A model generated the notes under the pieces. That model was not told the DNA's origin. It was given only the letters and a program-made list of their open reading frames with translations, and ran no database searches. DNA of 64,000 nucleotides from Micrococcaceae bacterium Sec5.1 (GTDB lineage Bacteria > Actinomycetota > Actinomycetes > Actinomycetales > Micrococcaceae), in contig CP143430.1 in the NCBI GenBank assembly GCA_039636795.1, forward strand, positions 2,604,001 through 2,668,000, written 5' to 3'. Of the stretch, positions 1 to 8,451 are shown in pieces. Positions within the stretch are counted from its first letter, which is position 1. Each line of letters opens with the position of its first letter. The position numbers and the translations under genes were made by a program.

Positions 1-197
1 CGGCACGGATGATCGAGGTGATTAGTCCTGCGGGGTTTGAGCATTTCTTCTGGGGATTGGCCGATCAACTCGAAGCCGGGCCACCCGATCCCGAGGCCAT
101 CGGCAAACTTGCTGCCAAATACGGGCTTCAGTTCGGGGAAGCCCCGTGGCTGCCGGAGATCATTGCCCGGTATGGCCTGACGCCTCCAATGGGCTGA
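1..197 (+). CDS. Cupin-domain protein, C-terminal end (cut by window edge)
   Basis: Only the last 65 or so codons are inside the window; the frame is open to the left edge. The visible part reads RMIEVISPAGFEHFF, the usual last beta strand of a single-domain cupin followed by a helical tail with PDPEAIGKLAAKYGL. Actinobacterial cupins of the quercetin-dioxygenase-like group end this way. An internal ATG at position 9 is not a credible start because it would leave no cupin barrel. The metal-binding histidines would lie outside the window, so activity cannot be judged. It stops 12 nt before the next gene and may be cotranscribed with it. Confidence 0.6.
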   Translation, partial: ARMIEVISPAGFEHFFWGLADQLEAGPPDPEAIGKLAAKYGLQFGEAPWLPEIIARYGLTPPMG

Positions 198-209
198 CAG
201 GAACCGGTC

Positions 210-1337
210 ATGGGTGTCCTGGCTTCCCTTGAGCGGCCGAAGTTCAGCAGTGCAAGAACCGCGCGGTGGCGGCTGACTCCCGTGGCAGGCATGGCGGGCA
301 CCATCATCGCTTTGCACGCGGTGGGCTGGGGTGTTTTGGTTTTCAGCATCGTTCCTCAAAGCCTGCACCTCAGCTCCACACAAATCTTCGGCATGGGGAT
401 CGGAACCGGCGCGTACCTGCTAGGAGCACGGCACGCGTTCGACGCCGACCATATCGCAGCCATCGACTGCACCACCCGCAAGCTCATCGGTGAGGGCCTT
501 AGGCCGCTCTCGGTGGGCTTCTGGTTCTCGCTCGGCCACGCCAGCGTCGTCTTCGGACTTTGCGCACTACTGGCAGGAGGAGCACAGTATCTCGGAATCC
601 TCGTCGGTAAGGACGCCTCGCCCCTGCGCGAAGCTCTCGGGCTGGCTGGAACCACTATCTCGGGAGTGTTCCTCTATATCCTGGCGGCACTCAACGTGAC
701 TCTTCTGATCCGGGTCGTTGTGGACTTCCGCCGGCTTCGGGCTGGCCACGCAGTGCCTCCAGAGACCGGATCTCCCACAACGCTGATGGTCCGTGTCCTG
801 CGGCCGGTCATGCGGAGCATCACGCGCCCGTGGCAAATGTACTTGGTAGGGCTGCTTTTCGGCCTGGGGTTCGACACGGCGACTGAAGTGGCCCTGCTGG
901 TCATTGCCGGCGGCGCGGCCACAATGGCGCTTCCCTGGTACGCCGTCCTGATCCTGCCAGTGCTTTTCGCCGCCGGCATGAGTCTGTTCGACACGGTGGA
1001 CGGATGGTTCATGAACCTCGCCTATAACTGGGCGTTCTCGAAGCCGGACCGCCGGCTTCAGTACAACATCGTCCTCACGGGGCTCTCCGCAGCCGTCGCG
1101 CTAAGCATCGGAACGGTGGAGCTGATCTCCGTGGTTGTTGCAAAAACCGGAACCATTGGAGGGGCACTGGCGACGATCGGAAGCATCGATCTGACCGGAT
1201 TGGGCTATGCGATAGTCGGCATGTTCGTACTCTGCTGGGTCCTGGCCGCTTGCGCCAGTCGATTGCGCACCGGCAGGAAAGCGCCTATCCGAACCAGGCC
1301 CGCTTTTAGTACGCCGAGCCGGACAATGAAACCTTGA
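210..1337 (+). CDS. NicT-family nickel/cobalt permease (HoxN/HupN/NixA type)
   Basis: This is an integral membrane importer for Ni2+ or Co2+, 375 residues, the normal length for the family. The family signature HX4DH is present as HAFDADH at residues 75-81 in the second membrane segment, and a second family block, GLGFDTATE, follows in the middle. About eight hydrophobic segments are visible. The ATG at 210 has an AGGA ribosome site 7 nt upstream and lies 12 nt after the cupin gene. No cobalamin riboswitch or nickel-dependent enzyme gene is seen next to it, so the choice between Ni and Co stays open. Confidence 0.9.
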   Translation: MGVLASLERPKFSSARTARWRLTPVAGMAGTIIALHAVGWGVLVFSIVPQSLHLSSTQIFGMGIGTGAYLLGARHAFDADHIAAIDCTTRKLIGEGLRPLSVGFWFSLGHASVVFGLCALLAGGAQYLGILVGKDASPLREALGLAGTTISGVFLYILAALNVTLLIRVVVDFRRLRAGHAVPPETGSPTTLMVRVLRPVMRSITRPWQMYLVGLLFGLGFDTATEVALLVIAGGAATMALPWYAVLILPVLFAAGMSLFDTVDGWFMNLAYNWAFSKPDRRLQYNIVLTGLSAAVALSIGTVELISVVVAKTGTIGGALATIGSIDLTGLGYAIVGMFVLCWVLAACASRLRTGRKAPIRTRPAFSTPSRTMKP

Positions 1338-1590
1338 TGCGCCGGGCCTCGGCAACAGTCCTCTATAGCGCCCACCAGGAGTGTCCCGATTCCAAGGTTC
1401 TCTCGGGGTCCGACGGGACTCCGGCAAGGAAAAGGGCTCGTTTGTGCAGGTCAGGCGTCGTCGGGCGCCACCATGTCGTGGGCCACAGGTGTGGTCCTAG
1501 CGATTACACCCGTCGGAGAGTGGCGGGATTCGCCGCCGGGCCCAACCTGATCGAGGTCGGCCCTGATCGAGGCCGGCGCCCGCAGTGGTT

Positions 1591-2745
1591 TCAGCGCAGC
1601 CTGCTGAAGAACTCCCGGACGTCGGCGACGAGCAGGTCAGGGGCCTCCATGGCGGCGAAGTGGCCGCCGCGGCTGAATTCGGACCAGTGCACGAGAGTGT
1701 GTTCGAGCTCGACGGTGCGCCGGATCGACACATCCATGGGGAACACCGCGACCCCGGTCGGCACTTTGGAACGTTCACTCGCGCCCCAGGCTCCGGCGTG
1801 CGCGGTTTCATAGTAGCTGTTGGCCGAGGACCCGGCGGTGCCGGTCAGCCAATAGAGCATCACGTTGGTGAGTAACAGATCCCGGTCTACCGCGTCCTCG
1901 GGCAGTTCTGCGGCCGGATCGGTCCACTCCTTGAACTTCTCCACGATCCAGGCCAACTGCCCGACCGGGGAGTCGTGCAGCCCGTGCGCCAGGGTCTGCG
2001 GCCGGGTGATCTGGATCATCATGTAGCCGGACTGCTCGGTCTTCAGGTACTGCAGGTGATCCAGCCGCGCCCGCTCGGCCTCGGTCAGCTCGCCCGCCTC
2101 GTCCGGGTTGACCTCGGTGAACGCAGAGAGCCCGTTCGCGTGCACGCCGACGACCTTGTCGGGGTTGAGCCGGCCGAGCCCCGGGGAGATGACCGCGCCG
2201 GTGTCCCCGCCCTGCGCGCCGTAGCGGTCGTAGCCGAGCCGGCTCATCAGCTCAGCGAAGGCCCTGGTCACCCGGTTGGTGTCCCAGCCAGCCTCGCCGG
2301 TGGGTCCGGAGAATCCGCTGCCGGGGATCGACGGGATCACCAGGTGGAACGCGTCCGCCGGATCTCCGCCATGTGCCCTGGGGTCGGTCAGCGGGCCGAT
2401 GACATTCAGAAACTCCACAATCGAGCCGGGCCAGCCGTGGGTCAGGATCAGCGGCAGCGCGTCCGGCTCGGGCGAGAGGACGTGCAGGAAGTGGATGTTC
2501 TGTCCGTCGATCTCGGTGGTGAACTGTGGGTACTTGTTCAGTTCCCGCTCGTAGACGCGCCAGTCGTAGCCATCGCGCCAGTACTCGGCCAGGCCCTTGA
2601 GGTAGCCCACCGGCACCCCGCGGCTCCAGCCGACATTGGGCAGGTCCGCGGCCCACCGGGTTCTGGCGAGCCGGTCCCGCAGGTCGTCCAGGTCAGCCTG
2701 GGGAATGTCGATGGTGAAGGGCCGGATCTCTGTGTTGTTCTCCAT
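1591..2745 (-). CDS. Epoxide hydrolase, alpha/beta-hydrolase fold with EHN domain
   Basis: A 384-residue protein with the epoxide hydrolase N-terminal domain ([20 protein letters not shown] at the start) followed by an alpha/beta-hydrolase core. The oxyanion motif HGWPG is near residue 100, the nucleophile motif is AQGGDTGA with Asp as the nucleophile, and the general-base His is in GGHFAAME near the C terminus. The known reaction is opening of an epoxide to a vicinal diol through a covalent Asp ester. AQGGDTGA has Thr where many relatives have Trp (GGDWG). It is divergent from the WYL regulator gene with a 63 bp shared promoter region, so that regulator is the likely controller. The substrate is unknown. 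Confidence 0.88.
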   Translation of the reverse strand: MENNTEIRPFTIDIPQADLDDLRDRLARTRWAADLPNVGWSRGVPVGYLKGLAEYWRDGYDWRVYERELNKYPQFTTEIDGQNIHFLHVLSPEPDALPLILTHGWPGSIVEFLNVIGPLTDPRAHGGDPADAFHLVIPSIPGSGFSGPTGEAGWDTNRVTRAFAELMSRLGYDRYGAQGGDTGAVISPGLGRLNPDKVVGVHANGLSAFTEVNPDEAGELTEAERARLDHLQYLKTEQSGYMMIQITRPQTLAHGLHDSPVGQLAWIVEKFKEWTDPAAELPEDAVDRDLLLTNVMLYWLTGTAGSSANSYYETAHAGAWGASERSKVPTGVAVFPMDVSIRRTVELEHTLVHWSEFSRGGHFAAMEAPDLLVADVREFFSRLR

Positions 2746-2755
2746 GCCGATAACT

Positions 2756-2787
2756 CTAGGAGCCGGTTAGGTCAGTTTCGGTCCTAG
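2756..2787. promoter_or_regulatory. Inverted repeat CTAGGA-N20-TCCTAG in the divergent promoter
   Basis: Between the epoxide hydrolase start (2745) and the WYL regulator start (2809) there is a 6 bp inverted repeat, CTAGGA at 2756-2761 and TCCTAG at 2782-2787. Its location makes it a candidate operator for the WYL protein. The arms are short, so chance is possible. Confidence 0.3.
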
Positions 2788-2808
2788 GACTATGGCAGAC
2801 TTCAAATC

Positions 2809-3759
2809 ATGTGGGAAACCTCGGCACGGCTGCTGCGACTACTCTCTCTCCTGCAGACCCGACGCGACTGGTCCGGCACCGAATTGGCCGAGCGGCTGGA
2901 GATTACTCCACGCACTGTGCGCCGCGATATCGACCGGCTTCGCGGCCTCGGCTACCCCGTGATGGCCACCCCGGGCACCGCCGGTTACCGGCTGGGCGCA
3001 GGCGCGGACCTGCCACCGCTGCTGCTCGACGACGACGAAGCCGTCGCGGTCGCGATGGGCCTGCGCACGGCCGCCGGCGGGTCGATTACAGGCATCGAGG
3101 AGGCCTCAGTGCGGGCACTGGCCAAGCTCGAACAGGTACTTCCGTCCCGGCTGCGCCACCGGATCAACGCCCTGCAGTCGATGGTCGTGCCGATGGCCAA
3201 CTCCGGCCCCACCGTCGACCCGAGCACGCTCACGGCCATCGCCGCCGCCTGCCGTGACTCGCTGCGCCTTCGCTTCGACTACTGCACCCACGACGGAACC
3301 AGCAGCATCCGCACGACCGAGCCACACCGGGTGGTGCACGCGGGCCGGCGCTGGTACCTCATTGGCTGGGACGTCGACCGCCAGGACTGGCGCACTTACC
3401 GCGTGGACCGCCTCGATCCGCGCACGCCCACCGGGCCCCGGTTCACTCCGCGCACCCCGCCTCACCCGGATATCAGCGGCTATGCCTCGCGGGCGATCTC
3501 CACGTCGGCCTACCGCTACCAGGCCCGGTTCACCCTGCAAGTCAGCGCCGAGACCGCTGCGGAGCGGATTGCCCCCACCACTGGGGCGCTGGAGCCGATC
3601 GACGAGCACAGCTGCACCCTGCGGGCCGGTTCCAACTCGCTGGACGAGTTGGCCATCTACGTGACAACCAAAGGGTTCGACTTCCAGGTGCACGAACCCC
3701 AAGAGCTTGTCGAGCACGTCAGGTCGCTGGCAGCCAGGCTCGCCAACGCGACCGATTAG
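2809..3759 (+). CDS. WYL-domain transcriptional regulator (YafY type)
   Basis: A 316-residue regulator with an N-terminal winged helix-turn-helix of the HTH_11/DeoR type (SGTELAERLEITPRTVRRDIDRL, residues about 22-44). A WYL domain follows and carries the eponymous motif in RRWYLIGWD near residue 180, then a C-terminal WCX-like extension. Such proteins bind DNA as oligomers and sense ligands through WYL. It is divergent from the epoxide hydrolase and probably controls it and itself. The start at 2809 has no strong ribosome site, but the HTH begins almost at once, so a later start would damage the domain. Confidence 0.88.
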   Translation: MWETSARLLRLLSLLQTRRDWSGTELAERLEITPRTVRRDIDRLRGLGYPVMATPGTAGYRLGAGADLPPLLLDDDEAVAVAMGLRTAAGGSITGIEEASVRALAKLEQVLPSRLRHRINALQSMVVPMANSGPTVDPSTLTAIAAACRDSLRLRFDYCTHDGTSSIRTTEPHRVVHAGRRWYLIGWDVDRQDWRTYRVDRLDPRTPTGPRFTPRTPPHPDISGYASRAISTSAYRYQARFTLQVSAETAAERIAPTTGALEPIDEHSCTLRAGSNSLDELAIYVTTKGFDFQVHEPQELVEHVRSLAARLANATD

Positions 3760-3868
3760 GCGGTCCAAGGACGTCCAGTAGGCTCTGCGCATGCTCGATG
3801 CACTCAGGGCCTACCGGCTCTGGGAGCTCCGCGGGTTCCGGAGCTGACACAAGTCGAGCTTCGAGCCG

Positions 3869-4165
3869 CTAGGGCATGATCTTGTACAGATCGATCACGG
3901 TCTCCTCGGGCTGCGCTGCAAATCCGCCTTCGATTCCCTGCTGCATCCGGGGAAGGAGGATGCCGTCACGGAATTTCTCCCAGCTCTCCTTCGATTCGTG
4001 GACGGCCATGATGGTCCAACCTCCCTCCGAGGCGCCCGCTGCGTGGAAGGTCTGCCCCTCGGGCAAGAGCCCTTCCCCCGGGTGGACGGCAGCAATTGAT
4101 GCCTCGTATTGGTCCTGTGTGCCTCCTGGGAAGAAGTGCACAACTCCATAGCCGTTGGCTTCCAT
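3869..4165 (-). CDS. Small conserved protein, ABM-like fold suspected
   Basis: The 98-residue protein begins at the ATG at 4165, which has an AAGGAG ribosome site five bases upstream; an ATG nine codons earlier lacks one. The sequence contains GYGVVHFFPGGTQDQYEASIAAVHP, GGWTIMAVHESKESWEKFRDGILLP and a short C-terminal strand. This pattern resembles dimeric alpha/beta-barrel stress-response or antibiotic-biosynthesis-monooxygenase proteins. No catalytic residues can be assigned. It is convergent with the WYL gene and transcribed away from the AAA ATPase gene. Confidence 0.6.
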   Translation of the reverse strand: MEANGYGVVHFFPGGTQDQYEASIAAVHPGEGLLPEGQTFHAAGASEGGWTIMAVHESKESWEKFRDGILLPRMQQGIEGGFAAQPEETVIDLYKIMP

Positions 4166-4470
4166 GTCCGCTCCTTGGATGTGGGAATGCATTCAACATG
4201 CCAAGCACTAGACCCCATTACTCGGGAAGTCAAGGACTTCGCGTTAGATGCTTTGTTGCTGCCATAGGGGCCGGATTCTCCGATGGCAGCAGCACCTTCC
4301 ATCCCTCTGGATTGGGAGTCCTAGGGTGAATTTCAGTATTCAGGCGGAGCGGCTCCTGGCCGTGGATTCGCGAACCACCAGACGGCCGCCCAGTGCTCTC
4401 CGACCAAACTCAGTTGACACCAATGAGGCCCACCTCACCCTGCTGGGAAATCGAGTATTACAGTTGATGT
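4166..4470. other. Intergenic region, no gene seen
   Basis: This 305 bp stretch separates the divergent ABM-like gene and the AAA ATPase gene and must hold both promoters. No clear inverted repeat, RNA structure or credible small gene was recognised. Open frames that cross it have no ribosome site and no recognisable protein motif. Confidence 0.5.
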
Positions 4471-5511
4471 ATGGCTGCCAGCCGGAATCCGCTCGATGAC
4501 CTGCGCGAAACCATCGGCCACTTGGCCAATCAGCTCAAGCTGCCCGGTTCGGAACGCGTCGATGACCTGATGGGCGATCTCATCGGTGCCAGGCAGGGTC
4601 CGGCCCGGCCGCTGTCCGAGGTACAGGCCGAACTCGACGCGCTGGTCGGACTGGAAACCGTGAAGGAACAGGTGCGGGGCCTGGTCGCATTGCTCCAGGT
4701 TCAGGCCCGCCGCAAGGCGCACGGCCTTCCGGAGGTGGCCACATCCCAGCATCTGGTGTTCCTCGGAAACCCCGGCACAGGCAAGACGACAGTGGCACGG
4801 CTCCTGGCCGAAATGTACCGCGCGGTCGGTCTGCTGCAGAAAGGACACCTGGTCGAGGTCGACCGTTCGGGCCTGGTGGGGCAGTACGTGGGTGCGACCG
4901 CTATCAAGACGGACAGGGTGATCCGGCGTGCGCTGGACGGCGTCCTGTTCATCGACGAGGCCTACGCGCTGGCACCGGAGGACGGCCGGACTGACTTCGG
5001 TCCCGAGGCGATCGAGGTCCTGCTCAAGCGGATGGAGGACCACCGCCACCGCCTGGTGGTGATTGTGGCCGGGTACCCGCGGCTGATGGAATCCTTCTTG
5101 CTCTCCAACCCTGGGCTGCGCTCCCGGTTCGCTCGCGAGATCACGTTCCCCGACTACTCCGTCGACGAACTCCAGACGATCTTCCACCAGATGCTGGCCC
5201 AACACGAATACACGCTGGAGCCGGGAGCGGACCAGATGCTGCGCCGCATCCTTACCGGGCTCCACGCCGGGGAGGACTCCGGCAATGCACGGTTCGCCCG
5301 CACGCTGTTCGAGCAGGCGCTCAACCGCCAGGCGCTGAGGCTGTCGCTCGACGAGGAACAAAGTCTGGACGCTCTCGATCGTGAGGCTGTCATGACGCTC
5401 ACCGCGGAGGACATCGCCGAGGCCGCACTGGCCTTGGGTGAGGAGCCAGAGCCGGAGCCTGAACCGACGCCGGAACGGGAACAGTCACGGTGGTGGCGCT
5501 GGTTGGTCTGA
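4471..5511 (+). CDS. AAA+ ATPase of the CbxX/CfqX (EccA-like) family
   Basis: A 346-residue AAA+ protein. Walker A is GNPGTGKT at 99-106 and Walker B is VLFIDEAY at about 158-165. Sensor-1 and arginine-finger regions follow ([10 protein letters not shown] and [12 protein letters not shown]). The C-terminal helical lid is followed by a Glu-Pro repeat tail ([13 protein letters not shown]) and a Trp-rich end (RWWRWLV). Relatives act as Rubisco activases (CbbX) or type VII secretion chaperones (EccA), but no Rubisco or ESX gene is nearby, so the partner is unknown. The start has only a weak ribosome site. The gene stands alone. Confidence 0.85.
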   Translation: MAASRNPLDDLRETIGHLANQLKLPGSERVDDLMGDLIGARQGPARPLSEVQAELDALVGLETVKEQVRGLVALLQVQARRKAHGLPEVATSQHLVFLGNPGTGKTTVARLLAEMYRAVGLLQKGHLVEVDRSGLVGQYVGATAIKTDRVIRRALDGVLFIDEAYALAPEDGRTDFGPEAIEVLLKRMEDHRHRLVVIVAGYPRLMESFLLSNPGLRSRFAREITFPDYSVDELQTIFHQMLAQHEYTLEPGADQMLRRILTGLHAGEDSGNARFARTLFEQALNRQALRLSLDEEQSLDALDREAVMTLTAEDIAEAALALGEEPEPEPEPTPEREQSRWWRWLV

Positions 5512-5530
5512 CCGGACCTGTGACGGCTCT

Positions 5531-5545
5531 CAGGCTAAATGCCTG
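5531..5545. terminator. Short hairpin between convergent genes
   Basis: CAGGC at 5531-5535 pairs with GCCTG at 5541-5545 around a five-base loop, followed by a T-rich stretch (CATTTTTA). It lies between the stops of the AAA ATPase and the leftward LysR gene and could end transcription of the former. The stem is short. Confidence 0.4.
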
Positions 5546-5566
5546 TCATTTTTAGAAGACACGTGC

Positions 5567-6442
5567 TCACGAAGCTGCAACGTCAATAAAGAGATCGGCG
5601 AGGCGACTTCGCTGCCACCGGGCGTGAATCATCCAAAGTGGGGCCATGATGTCATCCGGGTCGATGTCTACGGCCACGACTCCGGCGCGGGAGATGTTCG
5701 CATTCGACGTGGACAGGAGGGCGATGCCCACGTTGGCAGCGGTGAGGGCCAGCTGCGTCTCCAGGCTCGTGGCGTATCCCTTAACCAATGGCTCGAAACC
5801 GGCGGACCGGCAGGCAGAGACGAGCAGGTCGTAGTACGAAGGGTTGTACTCGCGTGGCAGGAAAACCATCGGCTGCTCACGGAGGTCTATTAGTTTGAGG
5901 CTGGTGCGGGAAGCGAAGGGATGTTCCTCAGGCAGGAATGCCTTAAACGATTCGTCAAGAATGTGTGTGGACACCACCTTGTTGTCCATTGCGGCCGAGC
6001 GTACGAATCCGATGTCGATGTTCCCGGCCACGACTGCGCGCACTTGCGCGCCGGCATCGAGGAAGTGCTGAAGCTCAACCATGCACCCTGGTTCTTTCCC
6101 GAGAAGGCGACGGATAAGGTCCGGCACGGGGCCGTTGGCAGCTGCGCCGAGACATCCGATCACCAGGCGGCCAAAAAGACCGTCCCTTGCATCGAGCACT
6201 GTTTCCCGCGCACGCTCCGCCTCGGCGAGAGTTCTCCGGCACGACTGGAGGAACAGCTCACCGATCTGGGTCAGGCCGACGGCGCGGCTGGACCGCGCGA
6301 GCAGTTGAACGTTCAGCTCGTCTTCGAGCTTGCGGATCTTCTGACTGAGCGCGGGCTGACTCATTTCCAACTGCTGGGCCGCCCTGCCGAAGTGCAATTC
6401 GTCCGCGAGTGTGCGGAAGGCCAGCATGTCCTTGAGGTCCAT
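5567..6442 (-). CDS. LysR-family regulator of the sulfatase cluster
   Basis: A 291-residue LysR protein. The winged helix is at the N terminus (MDLKDMLAFRTLADELHFGRAA, then QPALSQKIRKLEDEL) and a type 2 periplasmic-binding-like effector domain follows. It is divergent from the ABC permease gene across 184 bp that contains inverted repeats. By LysR convention it would control that operon in response to a pathway intermediate or sulfur status, but the ligand is unknown. The relation to sulfatase use is inferred only from position. Confidence 0.9.
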   Translation of the reverse strand: MDLKDMLAFRTLADELHFGRAAQQLEMSQPALSQKIRKLEDELNVQLLARSSRAVGLTQIGELFLQSCRRTLAEAERARETVLDARDGLFGRLVIGCLGAAANGPVPDLIRRLLGKEPGCMVELQHFLDAGAQVRAVVAGNIDIGFVRSAAMDNKVVSTHILDESFKAFLPEEHPFASRTSLKLIDLREQPMVFLPREYNPSYYDLLVSACRSAGFEPLVKGYATSLETQLALTAANVGIALLSTSNANISRAGVVAVDIDPDDIMAPLWMIHARWQRSRLADLFIDVAAS

Positions 6443-6455
6443 AAGTACAGGTTAT

Positions 6456-6492
6456 CGCATCAGAACCTGAACCCCATCGACTTATTGATGCG
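6456..6492. promoter_or_regulatory. Inverted repeat CGCATCA-N23-TGATGCG, candidate LysR site
   Basis: Seven-base arms at 6456-6462 and 6486-6492 lie 14 bp upstream of the LysR start and about 135 bp before the permease start. A second small repeat, ATGTC-N5-GACAT, is at 6524-6538. Either could be a binding site of the divergent regulator; binding is inferred. Confidence 0.35.
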
Positions 6493-6626
6493 GGAGTTTC
6501 AGACTGGACTCATGTTAGAGAAAATGTCCCGCCGACATGGGCTGGAACTGACGTTCCTCGCATTGAAAGGTCCTGTTGGCAGCTCCCTCGCTGAGTTATT
6601 AGTTCAATGGAAAAGAGGTGCATCTG

Positions 6627-7508
6627 ATGCTGTGGACCAAGGAGTTTGAAGCCCCTCAGCGGCGGGCCGCCACGGAGGCTGGTCCTTCCCGCTCGGCTTC
6701 AACGTCCTCATCTACGGGTCGAAACGTCGGCTCGTGGTTCGTGCGGTTTGGCCCGACGATCGTCTTGATCGTCCTCGGCCTGCTGTTTTGGCAGTTCGTG
6801 CTCACCCGGGTCAATTTCCTGGGGATTCCTTCGAGATATCTGGGTTCTCCCAAGGGGATCATCGACGCACTCGTCACGCTCATACAGTCCGGCTACACCG
6901 GAACCCCGTTGTGGCAGCACTTCCTGGCGAGTATCAGCAGAACACTTTTCGGGGTGGGGCTGGCTACCGTCATCGGAGTGCCGCTTGGCCTGGGCATCGG
7001 CCTCAACCGGTTCCTCGACCGGCTGCTTAGCCCGATCATCGGGTTCCTTCGGCCCATCCCGGCGCTTGCCTGGATTCCGATCGTGGTTATCTGGCTGGGT
7101 ATCGGTGAACAGTCGAAGGTGTTCGTCATCTTCATGACGGCGGTGCTGTTTGTGTCCACAGGCGCGGCTCTTGGTGTTCGGGCAGTGCCTCAGGATTTCT
7201 ATCTTGTGGCCCGTAATTATGGACTGAGCAGGTTGCAGTTCCTGAGGAAAGTCGTGCTTCCACCGGCACTCCCGCAGATCCTTGCGGGGCTGCGGACCGC
7301 CTTGACCGTCGGTTGGGCAGTTGTGGTCGCGGCGGAGTTGATCGGCGCATCGCAGGGCCTCGGCTATATGATCCGTAACTCCTCCCAGGTGTTCGATGTC
7401 AACACGGGCTACGTGGGGATTCTCCTTATCGGTGTGGTTGGCGTCGCCTTCGAGTACGGGTTCCGTTACTTCGAGAATCGCCTGTTGCATTGGCAGGTCT
7501 CGCGATGA
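6627..7508 (+). CDS. ABC transporter permease, SsuC/TauC-like
   Basis: A 293-residue inner-membrane permease of the nitrate/sulfonate/taurine group with about six membrane segments. The cytoplasmic EAA-type loop is visible around ARNYGLSRLQFLRKVVLPPALPQI. The ATG at 6627 is chosen because AAGAGG lies eight bases upstream; a GTG three codons earlier is too close to that site. It overlaps the ATPase gene by four bases (ATGA). The group imports sulfonates, sulfate esters, nitrate or pyrimidine precursors; the sulfatase downstream argues for an organic sulfate here. Confidence 0.9.
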   Translation: MLWTKEFEAPQRRAATEAGPSRSASTSSSTGRNVGSWFVRFGPTIVLIVLGLLFWQFVLTRVNFLGIPSRYLGSPKGIIDALVTLIQSGYTGTPLWQHFLASISRTLFGVGLATVIGVPLGLGIGLNRFLDRLLSPIIGFLRPIPALAWIPIVVIWLGIGEQSKVFVIFMTAVLFVSTGAALGVRAVPQDFYLVARNYGLSRLQFLRKVVLPPALPQILAGLRTALTVGWAVVVAAELIGASQGLGYMIRNSSQVFDVNTGYVGILLIGVVGVAFEYGFRYFENRLLHWQVSR

Positions 7509-8410
7509 ACCAGAAGAACATCCTCTCGTCCCGTCCCACCAGAGAGCAGACCATGAACGGCATGGACAAAACGCCGGCCCGCGCGATCGGCGACACGAAA
7601 ATCACCTTGAGCGGCGCAGCCCAGGCGTACTCCGTACGTGGAGGACGCCGGGAGGTACTCACCGGGCTTGACATTGAAATCAAGACAAACGAGAGCGTCG
7701 CTGTCATTGGACCGACCGGCGTCGGCAAGAGCACGCTGCTCCGTCTGATCGCAGGATTCGAGAGTCCCACCACTGGCGAAGTGAAGCTTTGGGATGACGG
7801 CAGAAGCAGCCTCGCGGCACCGGCGGCGGAGATCGGTTACCTCTTCCAGCAACCGGCTTTGTTCCCGTGGATGACCGTAAAGGAGAACGTGCTGTTTGGA
7901 GCCAGGCATGCAAAGACGTACGGCACCGATAAGCAGGCCATGTTCTCCCAAGCTGACTACTTCATGGACCGTGTCGGGCTTTCGGACGCGGCGGACCTCT
8001 TCCCGTATCAGATCTCAGGGGGCATGCGGGCCCGGACTGCTCTGGCAAGGGTCTTCCTCACCCGGCCGAAGGTGCTCCTCATGGACGAACCTTTCGGCGC
8101 ACTGGATGCCCTGACCCGCCGCGAGATGTACGTGCTCCTGCGCGATCTCGTGTCGACGTCGCCAGAGCTCACTACCGTCATGGTCACGCACGACGTCGAC
8201 GAGGCGATCACGCTGTGCGGAACCATCATGATCATCTCGGGTATCCCGGGAACCATCACCTCTGTATATCGCAGCAGACTCGCAGCGATGGCGGAGTCGG
8301 CGGAAGACCTGCAGCGCGAGCCCGACTACGTCGAACTCAAGGCAGCGCTCCTCAGGTCGCTCAACGCGCGCCGGAATGAAACCAGAACAACCACCGGCGC
8401 CACATCCTAG
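7505..8410 (+). CDS. ABC transporter ATP-binding subunit, SsuB/TauB-like
   Basis: A 301-residue ATPase. Walker A is GPTGVGKST, the Q-loop is FQQPALFPWM, the signature is SGGMRARTALAR, and Walker B is VLLMDEPFGALD followed by a switch His (MVTHDVDEA). The signature has SGGM where SGGQ is most common, which is usual in this subgroup. The start at 7505 overlaps the permease stop; an in-frame TTG upstream was not used. It powers the importer formed with the flanking permease and lipoprotein genes. Confidence 0.93.
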   Translation: MNQKNILSSRPTREQTMNGMDKTPARAIGDTKITLSGAAQAYSVRGGRREVLTGLDIEIKTNESVAVIGPTGVGKSTLLRLIAGFESPTTGEVKLWDDGRSSLAAPAAEIGYLFQQPALFPWMTVKENVLFGARHAKTYGTDKQAMFSQADYFMDRVGLSDAADLFPYQISGGMRARTALARVFLTRPKVLLMDEPFGALDALTRREMYVLLRDLVSTSPELTTVMVTHDVDEAITLCGTIMIISGIPGTITSVYRSRLAAMAESAEDLQREPDYVELKAALLRSLNARRNETRTTTGATS

Positions 8411-8451
8411 CCAAACCCATCACATCACGTACGAATCAACGGAGATCGAAA

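Noticed and set aside
1975..2787. Rightward 270-codon frame opposite the epoxide hydrolase
   Set aside because: It is an antisense shadow of a clear epoxide hydrolase gene and has no recognisable domain.
4435..5361. Leftward 308-codon frame opposite the AAA ATPase
   Set aside because: The plus strand has intact Walker motifs; the minus frame is a GC-driven shadow.
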